A DNA stretch of 64,000 nt from Bradyrhizobium sp. 186 (GTDB taxonomy: Bacteria; Pseudomonadota; Alphaproteobacteria; Rhizobiales; Xanthobacteraceae): contig NZ_CP082164.1 in the NCBI RefSeq assembly GCF_023101685.1, forward strand, positions 3,720,001-3,784,000. Direction: 5' to 3'. Under the pieces are notes generated by a model that saw only the letters and a program-made list of their open reading frames with translations, made no database searches and was not told the DNA's origin. Position numbers and translations under genes: made by a program. Shown piece by piece: positions 43,386-52,441 of the stretch (the stretch's first letter is position 1; each line of letters opens with the position of its first letter).

Positions 43386-45321
43386 CCGAACTTCCCCTCG
43401 GGATTTTTGTTAGAGCGTTGAGAGGATTTGAGAAGTTTGGATCGGGCTGATTTTGTAGGCATGTAAATGATGATTTTTGGCTTGCGAATGGCAGGTTTCC
43501 GTGATTCGATTCCGGCATGTTCGTCGCCCGCATTCCCAACCGCAACTCACCGCCCGCGATCCTGTTGCGCGAGAGCTATCGCGAGGGCGACAAGATCAAG
43601 TCGCGCACGCTGGCCAACCTGTCGCATTGGCCGGATGAGAAGATCGATGCGCTGCGCCGCGTCCTGAAAGGCGAGGAGCTGGTCTCGCCGGCCGAGCAAC
43701 TGCGGATCGAGCGCTCGCTGCCGCACGGCCACGTGGCCGCGGTGCTCGGCATGGCGCGCCAGCTCGGACTGCATCGCCTTGTCCCGGACAAGCCCAGACG
43801 GTTGGCCAGGCTGGCTTTGGCCTTGATCGTGGCACGGGTGATCGAACCGGCCGCCAAGCTGGCCACGGCGCGCCAGCTCAGCGAGGCGACGGCGGCGCAT
43901 TCGCTGGGCGAACTGCTCGATCTCAGCGCCGTCGACGAGGACGAGCTTTACGAAGCGCTCGACCTGCTCGGCACGGCCCAACCGGGGATCGAGGCGACGC
44001 TCGCCAAGCGCCATCTGCATGACGGCTCGCTGGTGCTCTACGATCTCACCTCCAGCTATCTGGAGGGGCGACATTGCGAATTGGCGCGGCATGGTTACAG
44101 CCGCGACGGTCGTTCCGACAAGCTGCAGATCGTGTTCGGCTTGCTGTGCGCCGCCGACGGCTGCCCGGTGGCGGTGGAGGTGTTCGAAGGTAACACCGCC
44201 GACCCGAGCACGCTGGCCGCGCAAGTCGACAAACTGAAGGCCCGCTTCAAGCTGTCGCGTGTGGTACTGGTCGGCGATCGCGGCATGATCACCAGCGCCC
44301 GTATCGAAGCCGATCTGATGCCGGCCGGGCTCGATTGGATCACCGCTCTGCGGGCGCCGGCGATCCGCAAGCTCGCCGAGGACGGCGGCCCGCTGCAATT
44401 GTCGCTGTTCGACGATCGCGATATGGCCGAGATCACGTCCCCCGACTTCCCCGGCGAGCGCCTGATCGTGTGCCGCAACCCGGATCTGGCCGACGAGCGT
44501 CGGCGCAAGCGCGGCGAGTTGCTGGCGGCGACCGAGAAGGATCTCGCCCGCGTCAAGGCCGCCGTGCAGCGTCAGCGCAACCCCTTGCGCGGCGAGGATG
44601 AGATCGGTCTGAAGGTCGGCGCCGTGCTGGGCAAGCGTAAGATGGCCAAGCACTTCCACCTCGCCATCACCGACACTTCGTTCGACTTCAGTCGGATCGA
44701 GGATGCCATCGCCAACGAAGCGTCGCTCGACGGCTTCTATGTGCTACGGACCAACGTGCCGGCCGAGAACCTCGACACCGCCGCCACGGTGCGTGCCTAC
44801 AAGAGCCTGGCCCAGGTCGAACGCGCCTTCCGCACCATCAAGACCGTCGAACTGGAGGTGCGCCCGATCCACCATCGCCTCGCTGGCCGCGTGCGCGCCC
44901 ACGTCTTCCTCTGCATGCTCGCTTATTACATCGTCTGGCACATGCGCCGCGCGCTGGCCCCGATCCTGTTCGACGATCACGACCGCGAGGCCGCCGACGC
45001 CGCGCGCGTCTCGCCCGTCGCCAAGGCCAGAGTCTCGGCCGCGGCCAGAACCAAGGCTAATCGCAAGCACACCCACGATGGCCGGCCCGTGCACAGCTTT
45101 CGAACGCTGTTGCAGGATCTCGCCACGCTCACACGCAACATCGTTCGCATCGGTCAGGACGCCCCGGCCGCTATGCTCACAAGTCCAACCCCACTACAAC
45201 AAGACGTCTTCAATCGGCTCGGCATTCCTATCGCCCCATAATGTAGGCAGACGCGCCGTCACGCCCGCTGGAATTACACGCCAGCTCAAATGCTTACGTC
45301 GCTACTCAAGGGGAAGTTCGG
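43386..45321 (+). mobile_element. IS1634-family insertion sequence B with both ends and target duplication
   Basis: A 1,936-bp element. The left end reads CCGAACTTCCCCTCG and the right end, reverse-complemented, CCGAACTTCCCCTTG (14 of 15 identical). It is flanked by ACTAGA at 43380-43385 and 45322-45327, a 6-bp duplication. Its terminal CCGAA is shared with IS A, but the inner sequence differs. It carries a single transposase on the plus strand. Confidence 0.88.
43517..45241 (+). CDS. IS1634-family transposase (IS B)
   Basis: A 574-residue DDE transposase, complete. The N terminus is FVARIPNRNSPPAILLRESY. Catalytic blocks are VLYDLTSSYLEGRHCELARH, VVLVGDRGMITSARIEADL and YKSLAQVERAFRTIKTVELE. 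It matches the IS A transposase along its length but with many substitutions, so the two elements arrived independently. Open frame and intact ends suggest that it can function. Confidence 0.9.
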   Translation: MFVARIPNRNSPPAILLRESYREGDKIKSRTLANLSHWPDEKIDALRRVLKGEELVSPAEQLRIERSLPHGHVAAVLGMARQLGLHRLVPDKPRRLARLALALIVARVIEPAAKLATARQLSEATAAHSLGELLDLSAVDEDELYEALDLLGTAQPGIEATLAKRHLHDGSLVLYDLTSSYLEGRHCELARHGYSRDGRSDKLQIVFGLLCAADGCPVAVEVFEGNTADPSTLAAQVDKLKARFKLSRVVLVGDRGMITSARIEADLMPAGLDWITALRAPAIRKLAEDGGPLQLSLFDDRDMAEITSPDFPGERLIVCRNPDLADERRRKRGELLAATEKDLARVKAAVQRQRNPLRGEDEIGLKVGAVLGKRKMAKHFHLAITDTSFDFSRIEDAIANEASLDGFYVLRTNVPAENLDTAATVRAYKSLAQVERAFRTIKTVELEVRPIHHRLAGRVRAHVFLCMLAYYIVWHMRRALAPILFDDHDREAADAARVSPVAKARVSAAARTKANRKHTHDGRPVHSFRTLLQDLATLTRNIVRIGQDAPAAMLTSPTPLQQDVFNRLGIPIAP

Positions 45322-45551
45322 ACTAGATCGGCTGCGCTGAGGATGAGGTTCGCAGACGACATCGCCCGCGAGCGCGATCGGATCGCGGCGGTATAGCTTG
45401 ATTTTGCCCAGCGCGGAATCAGTAATGTCTGCTCAAATCGGGAATTCGTTGGGCATGCCCAAACTCAACCCGGTGTAAAAGGGTATCCTTGGGCAGTGGA
45501 GGCAGAGTGACGCCCGAAATGCGTGAAAAACCCGCTGCAGAATAGACTGCC

Positions 45552-46559
45552 ATGCGCCCCATCTTCAATCCGAGCCTTGTCAACGGTCGCTGCGGAGACC
45601 CGACGGTCTATGTGGAGACGCTGTTCGAAAAGCACAGTCTGCTGTTCGATGTCGGAGAAATCGCCTCACTGTCAGCGCGGAAGATACGACGCGTCGACCA
45701 AATCTTCGTCTCGCATGCGCATATCGACCATTTCGTTGGCTTTGATCATCTGCTCCGTTTGCTCGTGGGACACGAGAAAACAGTACAGCTTTACGGCCCG
45801 GCCGGCTTCGCCGAGCGCGTCTTTCACAAACTTCAGGCCTATCGGTGGAATCTGGTCGAAAATTATCCTTGCGATCTCGTTTTCGCTGTGAGCGAACTCG
45901 AAACGCAGAATTCCATGTCTACCACGCGGTTCCGGCTGAGGCGGGCCTTTGCCGCGGAGCCGTTAGTCTCACGCAAAACCCTTGCTGGCGTCCTCTGCGA
46001 CGAACCGACACATCGCGTGTCAGCCGCGATCCTCGAACACGGCACGCCCTGCCTTGCTTTTGCGCTGCGCGAGGCGGCGCATGTGAACATCTGGAAGAAC
46101 CGATTGTCGGAGCATGGGCTTCCCGTTGGTCCGTGGTTGCGCTCGCTCAAGCAGGCCGTTGTCGAGCGTCGCGCGGACGATCATTTGATCCGTATCGACG
46201 GATCGGCGACCTCGGACGATCGTCTTGTCCCGCTTGGCAGCCTGCGTGATCTCCTGACGGTCACTGTCGGCCAGAAAATTGCCTATGTTACCGATGTCGC
46301 CGACACGCCGGCCAATCGTGCCGCCATCACAGCGCTCGTTCAGAATGCGGACATTCTCTTCATCGAGGCGGCATTTGCGGAGGCCGACGTCGCATTGGCG
46401 AGGAACCGGGCCCATCTTACAACCATGGCTGCAGGAGAAATTGCGCGCCAAGCCAATGTGCGCCGCGTCGAGCCGTTTCACTTCTCTCCGCGCTATGCGG
46501 GAGACGAGGTGCGGATGCTGGCCGAGGTGATGACGGCGTTCAGAGGATCTCACGCCTGA
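45552..46559 (+). CDS. Metallo-beta-lactamase-fold (RNase Z-like) hydrolase
   Basis: A 335-residue MBL-fold protein. The N terminus (RPIFNPSLVNGRCGDPTVYV, LLFDVGEIASLS) and FVSHAHIDHFVGFDHLLR show the RNase Z/ElaC-like layout, with the HxHxDH zinc motif near residue 58. Later ligands lie in YVTDVADTPAN, IEAAFAEAD…NRAHLTTMAAGEIAR and EPFHFSPRY. It is likely a zinc-dependent phosphodiesterase-type hydrolase, but true tRNA-processing activity is uncertain: the mid-region insert is long and typical RNase Z arms are not obvious. Confidence 0.82.
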   Translation: MRPIFNPSLVNGRCGDPTVYVETLFEKHSLLFDVGEIASLSARKIRRVDQIFVSHAHIDHFVGFDHLLRLLVGHEKTVQLYGPAGFAERVFHKLQAYRWNLVENYPCDLVFAVSELETQNSMSTTRFRLRRAFAAEPLVSRKTLAGVLCDEPTHRVSAAILEHGTPCLAFALREAAHVNIWKNRLSEHGLPVGPWLRSLKQAVVERRADDHLIRIDGSATSDDRLVPLGSLRDLLTVTVGQKIAYVTDVADTPANRAAITALVQNADILFIEAAFAEADVALARNRAHLTTMAAGEIARQANVRRVEPFHFSPRYAGDEVRMLAEVMTAFRGSHA

Positions 46560-46589
46560 CGCGAAGACTAGTGTCCAATATCACTTCTA

Positions 46590-46659
46590 GTGCGGTGGAT
46601 TTGACATTCGCCATGACTGCTTCGCTGAGCCAAGGTAGCGAATGTCAAATCCACCGCAC
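46590..46659. repeat. Perfect 22-bp inverted repeat (MITE-like or terminator hairpin)
   Basis: The arm at 46590-46611 (beginning GTGCGGTGGATTTGACA) is the exact reverse complement of 46638-46659, with a 26-base loop. It lies between the RNase Z-like and CapA-type genes. There is no T-run, so a simple terminator is less likely than a short repeat element. I believe similar GTGCGGTGGATTTGACA palindromes recur in related genomes, but cannot check. Confidence 0.7.
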
Positions 46660-46672
46660 CAGGCGGTAATTG

Positions 46673-47821
46673 ATGGCCGAGGAACGACATCTGGCGGCTG
46701 GGCATCGGAAATCGGTGCGGCTCTTTCTATGCGGAGATGTCATGTGCGGCCGCGGCATCGACCAGGTGCTGGCGCATCCCTGCAGCTCCGAGATTTACGA
46801 ACGCCACGTGCGAACGGCGGAGACTTACGTGCTGCTCGCCGGGCAGGCGAACGGGCCCATTTCGCGGCGCAACGGGTCGTCCTACGTTTGGGGCGCTGCA
46901 CTGGACCAATTGGAGCGCATGCAGCCGGACGCGCGGATCATCAATCTCGAAACGGCTGTGACCCGCAGCAATGACCGGGCGAACAAGGGCATCAACTACC
47001 GCGTGAGCCCCGAGAATGCAGAATGTCTCGTGGCTGCCAAGATCGACTGCTGTGTATTGGCCAACAACCATGTGCTCGATTGGGGCCGCGCCGGCCTGCT
47101 GGAGACGCTGACTGTTCTGCAGAAACTCAACGTCAAAGCGACGGGCGCAGGACGCAACGATCACGAAGCGCGCGCACCTGCAGTGTTGAACCTTGCCAAA
47201 GCAAGGCTCCTGATCTTCTCGTTCGGATCGACATCGAGCGGCATCCCGTTCGGGTGGGCTGCGACGCCCGACGCTCCGGGCGTCAACTTGCTGCCTGACC
47301 TATGCGAGGTAAGCGCGTTGCAGGTCGCCAACCAGGTCATGGCACTCAGGAGGCCGGGCGATCTCATCGTCGTTTCGATCCATTGGGGATCCAACTGGGG
47401 ATATCACATTCCGGACGAGCAGAAGGTCTTTGCACGGGCGCTCATCGATCAGGCGGGCGTGTCGATCGTTCACGGGCATTCTTCGCATCATCCGAGAGCA
47501 ATCGAAATCTATCGAGATCGTCTCATTCTCTATGGCTGCGGTGATTTTCTGAACGACTATGAAGGGATCCGTAGTTACGAGCGCTACCGTGACGACCTGG
47601 CGTTGATGTATTTCGCCGACCTGGATCCGGCCAACGGAAACCTCCATGCGCTCAAACTGGTTCCCCTGCAGATCAAGAAATTTCGTCTCTCCATTCCATC
47701 GCGGCAGGACATTGAATGGATCCGGAATACACTGGATGGGGAATGTCAGCAGTTCGGAACAAGAGTCATTTTTGATGCCGAACGGCAGCTTGCACTTGTC
47801 GGGCAGAGGGCGACGACTTAA
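46673..47821 (+). CDS. CapA family protein (poly-gamma-glutamate-synthesis-like metallophosphatase fold)
   Basis: A 382-residue CapA/PGA_cap protein. LFLCGDVMCGRGID near residue 18, INLETAVT, KGINYRVSPENAECL, CVLANNHVLDWGRAG, VVSIHWGSNWGY and VHGHSSHHPRAIEIY…ILYGCGDFLNDYEG are the family's metal-binding blocks (calcineurin-like phosphoesterase fold). No signal peptide, so probably cytoplasmic. Homologues are often in stand-alone positions; a capsule role should not be assumed. ATG 46673 follows the inverted repeat closely. Confidence 0.85.
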   Translation: MAEERHLAAGHRKSVRLFLCGDVMCGRGIDQVLAHPCSSEIYERHVRTAETYVLLAGQANGPISRRNGSSYVWGAALDQLERMQPDARIINLETAVTRSNDRANKGINYRVSPENAECLVAAKIDCCVLANNHVLDWGRAGLLETLTVLQKLNVKATGAGRNDHEARAPAVLNLAKARLLIFSFGSTSSGIPFGWAATPDAPGVNLLPDLCEVSALQVANQVMALRRPGDLIVVSIHWGSNWGYHIPDEQKVFARALIDQAGVSIVHGHSSHHPRAIEIYRDRLILYGCGDFLNDYEGIRSYERYRDDLALMYFADLDPANGNLHALKLVPLQIKKFRLSIPSRQDIEWIRNTLDGECQQFGTRVIFDAERQLALVGQRATT

Positions 47822-48063
47822 CCCTCGTCAGCCTCCCCGGTACCGCTTTTGGCAGACACTCTTGAAAAACTCGAAAATCGAGCGAACGCTAAGATCTCGC
47901 AATTCTAAGGCAGCAGCTATCCTAGACTCGGAGAACCTCTCTAGAGCCGATACCAGGATCGCCGGCTGGAATGGCGCGGTAGCCGCTCGAAGCTGCCAGC
48001 CATTCCAAGAGGTACTGCGAGAGCGTATGGTGGTCCGATTACCCGCTGAACCTGGAGGCAGTC

Positions 48064-48816
48064 ATGCAGTTCAGGACAACCGGACTACTGTTGCTCGGCG
48101 CGATGGCGCTTCCCGTCTCCGGGACCGCACAAACCGCGCCCGCTCCACCGGCAATTACACGAACGGTGGTCGCTGCAACCAAACTGCCGACCGTCACGGA
48201 CGTGCCGCTGCATTTCAAAGCGGTGAGCATCACCCTTCAAGCGGACGAGAAGTGCGGCGTCTCGGCGGCCGACGGCATCCTCTACCAGCTATCAGGATCG
48301 ACCGAGGTCGCGCTCGATGGCGAGGCTAAAATGCTCAACGCCGGCGAGGGGCTATTCATCGCTGGCGGAAAAGCCGCGGCGCTAACGGCGGGCGGCGGAG
48401 AGCCATCTACTTTCCTCCATTTTTTCCTTGCTCCCGCTTTGGATTTGGGTCGGCCTGTCGAGACGGCACCTGCCGCCGTGATAGAGCTATATCGGACCGC
48501 GACTCCAATCCCCGACCTGCAGCCAGGGGGTTATGATCTCAATCTCACGCGAGTTACATTTCCGGCGCGGATGCCCTCCAACCCGCCGCACCATCGCTCA
48601 GGAGCGGCTCTGTACTATATTATTTCCGGCACCGGAGCGAACACGATCGACGGCAAGACGGAAGCAAGGGGACCAGGTTCCTTGATCTATGAACCGTACG
48701 CGCTCGTGCACCGATGGGGAAACCCGGGCAACGAGCCGTTGGTATTTTTGGCCTTCAACATCAATCCGGAAGGTGTGGCAGCTGTGCTTCCGGGCGGACC
48801 GGAAAAGAAACAATAG
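48064..48816 (+). CDS. Secreted bicupin protein
   Basis: A 250-residue protein. Residues 1-22 (MQFRTTGLLLLGAMALPVSG, TAQ) form a signal peptide. Two cupin barrels follow, the first about 55-130 (GILYQLSGSTEVALDGEAKM), the second about 150-240 with metal ligands suggested by PPHHRSGAALYYIISGTG and LVHRWGNPGNEPLVFLAF. Likely an exported metal-binding cupin; no enzyme activity can be assigned. Confidence 0.72.
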   Translation: MQFRTTGLLLLGAMALPVSGTAQTAPAPPAITRTVVAATKLPTVTDVPLHFKAVSITLQADEKCGVSAADGILYQLSGSTEVALDGEAKMLNAGEGLFIAGGKAAALTAGGGEPSTFLHFFLAPALDLGRPVETAPAAVIELYRTATPIPDLQPGGYDLNLTRVTFPARMPSNPPHHRSGAALYYIISGTGANTIDGKTEARGPGSLIYEPYALVHRWGNPGNEPLVFLAFNINPEGVAAVLPGGPEKKQ

Positions 48817-48856
48817 CTGACGGCGGGCCGCCCACAGCATCCGGACGGCCGTTCGC

Positions 48857-49750
48857 ATGAATTGGCGAATCTTAATCATGGTGGCAACGAACGATCGCAC
48901 CGTCACCGTGTTCGGCGGAACCGGTTTTCTCGGCCGCCGCATCGTTCGGCATCTGCGCTCTCACGGATTTCCTGTTCGGGCCGTGTCAAGGCATCCGGAC
49001 CGGGGGCACAGACTGTTTGGTCCCGATGATCCGCAGCTTCAATCAGTGTGGGCCAACATTCACGACGAGCGGTCAGTCGCGGATGCGCTTGCCGCCGCCT
49101 GTGGCGTTGTAAACGCGGTTAGCCTTTACGCCGAGCGCGGACAGGAGACTTTTCATTCCGTTCACGTCGAGTCTGCGCAACGGGTCGCGGCTCAAGCACG
49201 TCGTGCCGGTGTTGATCGGCTCATTCACATTTCAGGAATTGGCGCCGATGCCGGCTCACGATCGCGCTACATCCGAAAACGCGGCGAAGGCGAACTGGCG
49301 GTCCGGTCCGCCTTCGGCGATGCACTTTTCGTCCGCCCGGCAGTGATGCTCGGACCAGACGATGCGTTTCTCACTACCATCCTTGAGCTCCTCCGCCGAC
49401 TTCCGATCTATCCGATGTTTGGGCGCAGCCTGACCAGATTGCAGCCGGCCCATGTGGAGGATGTTGCGGAGGCAATTGGCCGGGTCATGCGGCAAGCGGA
49501 GATGCCTTCAACAATCTTCGAGTTCGGTGGCCCGCGCGTCTACTCTTACGAGGAGTTTCTTGGAGCCGTTGCGCGCCAGGCTGGACTTGCGCCCCGACTG
49601 GTTCCAATCCCGTTTGCCGCCTGGAATGCACTCGCGTGGGTCTCCGAAATGTTCCCAAGCCCGCTCCTCACGCGCAATCAAGTGGAACTGATGCAAATCG
49701 ACACCGTGTCATCGCCGGATTTGCCTGGATTTGCCGAACTTGGGATTTAG
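48857..49750 (+). CDS. NAD(P)-dependent epimerase/NmrA-like (complex I NDUFA9-type) protein
   Basis: A 297-residue extended-SDR protein. The Rossmann motif is VFGGTGFLGRRIVRHLRSHG (about residues 17-36), then ACGVVNAVSLYAERGQETFH, RAGVDRLIHISGIGADAGSR, FVRPAVMLGPDDAF and RLQPAHVEDVAEAIGRVM. This is the atypical SDR group that includes the complex I subunit NDUFA9 and NmrA-like proteins. No membrane helix. The role may be assembly-factor-like or oxidoreductase. An internal ATG at 48878 is an equally good start. Confidence 0.8.
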   Translation: MNWRILIMVATNDRTVTVFGGTGFLGRRIVRHLRSHGFPVRAVSRHPDRGHRLFGPDDPQLQSVWANIHDERSVADALAAACGVVNAVSLYAERGQETFHSVHVESAQRVAAQARRAGVDRLIHISGIGADAGSRSRYIRKRGEGELAVRSAFGDALFVRPAVMLGPDDAFLTTILELLRRLPIYPMFGRSLTRLQPAHVEDVAEAIGRVMRQAEMPSTIFEFGGPRVYSYEEFLGAVARQAGLAPRLVPIPFAAWNALAWVSEMFPSPLLTRNQVELMQIDTVSSPDLPGFAELGI

Positions 49751-50149
49751 CCGCAGTCGGTCGAGGCGATACTCCAGAAGATGCTGTCGAATTGCGGGTG
49801 AAGGAGGCTACTCGGTTAATCCGTTCAACGGCTGACGGTTCAGCGCGACATCCGCCCGCATTCAGCCACTGGATGTCCGAGAGGGATCAAATGCGCCGTT
49901 TTGAGCCCAGGCCGGCCACTTCCGTTGATCCCTGATGAGCAGATGAGCCGGCATGTCTCAAACCTGCACAAAGGCGGAAGTGATCCCGACTCGCGGCGTC
50001 GCGAAACGGCGATTGTGCAACACATCGAGAATGGCTCTGTTAAGCCGCTTCCTTGCTTAAGGGGAGTGGCCGCCGCGCCGGCCCCTCCCCATTTTGGCTG
50101 CGGGGGGCGGGGGGACGAGCACGTCCTCGTGTGCCATCGGAGACGGGCA
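49751..50149. other. Intergenic region, no supported gene
   Basis: About 400 bases without a convincing gene. An open frame on the minus strand (49840-50292) has no family character and runs through the next small gene. Confidence 0.4.
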
Positions 50150-50344
50150 ATGACCATAAGAACCTTTTGCACGCTTGCCGCCGCCATCTTTGCCCTGATC
50201 GCGCTTCTGCAGTTGATCCGGATTGTGATGGGGTGGTCCGTCACCTTGAATGGCGTCGATGTGCCGTTCTGGGCGAGCTGGATTGCCGTCACCGTGGCGA
50301 GCGCGTTGAGCTTCGTCGGCTTCCGCGCCGCGATGCGCAGCTAA
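50150..50344 (+). CDS. Small two-helix membrane protein
   Basis: A 64-residue protein from ATG 50150. Two hydrophobic helices, TLAAAIFALIALLQLIRIVM and ASWIAVTVASALSFVGFRAA, are joined by a short polar turn (WSVTLNGVDVPFW). The layout matches a small family of uncharacterised rhizobial inner-membrane proteins. It ends 48 bases before the tRNA fragment. Confidence 0.65.
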   Translation: MTIRTFCTLAAAIFALIALLQLIRIVMGWSVTLNGVDVPFWASWIAVTVASALSFVGFRAAMRS

Positions 50345-50392
50345 AGGCTGGCAGAGCCCGCCCGGGCCGATCTGTCGCCGGCGGCGCCCGCG

Positions 50393-50435
50393 TTGATTCC
50401 GCCATTCGGAGGTTCGATCCCTCCCGCCCCAGCCA
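50393..50435 (+). other. 3' half of tRNA-Gln(TTG): attachment-site scar
   Basis: The sequence from TTGATTCCGCCATTCGG through the T-arm GGAGG-TTCGATC-CCTCC to CGCCCCAGCCA is the anticodon-to-CCA half of an alphaproteobacterial tRNA-Gln. The 5' half is missing: no TGGGGCG lies upstream, and the bases before 50393 do not pair. A 3' tRNA half starting at the anticodon loop is what an integrase leaves at one end of an inserted island. Confidence 0.7.
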
Positions 50436-50563
50436 ACTGATATTGCTCGTCAAATCGCCGTCACCGTTGCTCCATTTGGAAAGAGCGGATCCAGCTGTCC
50501 GTTTTGAAGAGAGATCGGGCAGCGGCGGCAGCACGGTGAGGCCGTTGGCGATTGATGATCAAC

Positions 50564-51514
50564 TCAGCGTTCGCAGCTTGCTGCTGTTTGATGATGGACG
50601 CCTGAGGCTTGCCGTTCCTTCGCTTCGTAGTATTCAGCTGAGAACTTAATTGACCATCGCGCGAAGAACGAACGCAATTCCTGAGTGGGCTTCTCGACGC
50701 GGAAATGTTTTGCGACATGCGCCTCGCGCAACCACCTCACCGCCGATGTGAGGCCGGCGGTGTGCTCGAGCCTCTCAACCGCCGCGATTCCGGCGATCTC
50801 TGCCTGCCGATAGCGAAGGCCGACTTTTCTGATCACATACACGCGCTTGATGATTTCGTAGCCCTTGAAGACGAGCTGAACGAGTGGATGTTTTTTGGCC
50901 TGCGGCCAGGCTGCCGGATAGACCGGTAGCACCAAAAGCTTGCTCTTCGCGATGACCGTTGCGAGCGGATGCAAGAGTTGCATCCAGGCTGGCCAGGACG
51001 TGACCTTGGCAAGCAATATCGCGTGCATCGCCGTTGCAGCTCCGAAAGAGATCGGCAGCCAAAGTACCGCGCACAGGATCACGAGCAATGCGGTGTTCGG
51101 CGTGAGATGCCGGCATTTTCTGAACACCCATGCCATGCCGTCTTCAAAGGCATTGTGTACGGCTTGCTCGAACGCCCGATAGTTAATCTTCCGCCGGAAC
51201 CACAACCAGTTCCGACGAATCGATCTACTCCACTGTCGACGCTTCGCCTCGGATAGGGGAAGGAAGCGCACCGCGCCGTCTATGACAGTAACGATGACAT
51301 CGCCGAGAACCTTGGCCGCGAAGAGCGGAAGCCAGACCATCTGCATTGCCAAAGGGAAGGCGTAGTCAAGCATCCGCATCAAGATCGAAAGAACGAAACG
51401 CAGGATTTTGTTTGTGGCGAGCGTGATAACAACAAGTGGGATGATAATCACATCGTCGAGGGCACCGCGGAAGCGGCTTTCCTCGGTCCATGCCGGGTGA
51501 CGACCATCGGTCAC
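50564..51514 (-). CDS. Hypothetical multi-pass membrane protein
   Basis: A 316-residue protein of unknown family. Hydrophobic stretches occur at about 24-45 (DDVIIIPLVVITLATNKILR), 52-82 (YAFPLAMQMVWLPLFAAKVL), 143-165 (TALLVILCAVLWLPISFGAA) and 185-205 (LHPLATVIAKSKLLVLPVYP). Basic, helical segments lie between and after them. It shares a general look, with conserved-seeming WxRxxxxLxxxVR stretches, with the smaller membrane protein at 53359 on the same strand, so both may belong to one functional set. Confidence 0.6.
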   Translation of the reverse strand: MTDGRHPAWTEESRFRGALDDVIIIPLVVITLATNKILRFVLSILMRMLDYAFPLAMQMVWLPLFAAKVLGDVIVTVIDGAVRFLPLSEAKRRQWSRSIRRNWLWFRRKINYRAFEQAVHNAFEDGMAWVFRKCRHLTPNTALLVILCAVLWLPISFGAATAMHAILLAKVTSWPAWMQLLHPLATVIAKSKLLVLPVYPAAWPQAKKHPLVQLVFKGYEIIKRVYVIRKVGLRYRQAEIAGIAAVERLEHTAGLTSAVRWLREAHVAKHFRVEKPTQELRSFFARWSIKFSAEYYEAKERQASGVHHQTAASCER

Positions 51515-51979
51515 TGTGCAACGTCCGGGCTGAATGCCTGCTCAAATTAGCATATTGCAAGCTCAAGGGGGGCCTTAGGTACCAGTCGTTGGGCGCCAGC
51601 GAGCACTCCGCAAAAAGGGGCAAGACGCGACCTCGCGGGAAGGGCAGCTATTGGCGCGAAGCGGAAATTGGAGCTGAAGACGAGGTCGCCTAAGGGGTAT
51701 TTTGGCCGATTCCGGCGTCTCCGCCGCAGGTCCGGTTCCAGGATGATTCCGGACACGCCGGTTCGAGACTGATGATGCCGCAACGGTCTTTGCTCAAGCA
51801 GGCCAGTTCGCATGACCCGCGTTAACCCTGTCTCTGATCTTGTCCCCGTAACCGCGCCGGCTGGTTCACTTCTGCCGCTAAGCCGCCTTACTGGACGTTT
51901 GCAATTGATCTCCGATTTTCGGGAGCTTATTTCCGGCAGGCTTTGAACGAGGCTTCTCGTTCGGAAAGCGTGAAATCAG
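51515..51979. other. Intergenic region with decayed repeat-like sequence
   Basis: No supported gene. The segment 51600-51700 has the flavour of a widespread non-coding rhizobial repeat, readable only as low-complexity frames on both strands. I see no start, ribosome site or domain. Confidence 0.35.
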
Positions 51980-52441
51980 ATGAGAGCCGCTCTCATCCTT
52001 GTTGGCTTCGGTACACTCGCGGTGATGGAGCTTGAGACATCGCCGCGCATGACAAAGCCTGTGAACGAGCCGCCCGTTCAGGCGACCGTCGGGTTACGCG
52101 CCTCACACGATACGCTGACGACGGCAGACCGGCTCGATACCCCGCACATGCAATTTGAAGCGCCTCCGCGGCCGGTTTCCTCGAGCGAACCGATGCCTTC
52201 GCCGGATCAAACAGCGACTGATGCGCAAGAGCCTTTGCAGATCATCGAGCCACACAAGCGCACCGCAAGCGGGGGAAAATCCGCGGTCATGCTGCCCAGA
52301 CCTCGGCCCGGGCAGGGAACTTCCAAGGCAATTGCGAATGCCAAGCGCGCCAAACCGGTCGCGGAGGTCAAGCCCTGCCGGTCAGGTGTCTTCGATGGCC
52401 TATTCAAAGCATTGAACCTGTCAACGGGATGTCAGACCTAG
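51980..52441 (+). CDS. Hypothetical exported or membrane-tethered protein
   Basis: A 153-residue protein. A short hydrophobic N terminus (MRAALILVGFGTLAVMELET) may be a signal or anchor; the remainder is Pro/Ser/Thr/Lys-rich and disordered-looking, ending CRSGVFDGLFKALNLSTGCQ with two Cys. It overlaps the start of the following gene by 13 bases in another frame, which suggests translational coupling. Function unknown. Confidence 0.55.
   Translation: MRAALILVGFGTLAVMELETSPRMTKPVNEPPVQATVGLRASHDTLTTADRLDTPHMQFEAPPRPVSSSEPMPSPDQTATDAQEPLQIIEPHKRTASGGKSAVMLPRPRPGQGTSKAIANAKRAKPVAEVKPCRSGVFDGLFKALNLSTGCQT

Noticed and set aside
43547..44659. 370-residue minus-strand frame
   Set aside because: Antisense of the IS B transposase.
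51547..51813. 88-residue minus-strand frame
   Set aside because: It lies in repeat-like intergenic sequence, without start context or homology I can support.
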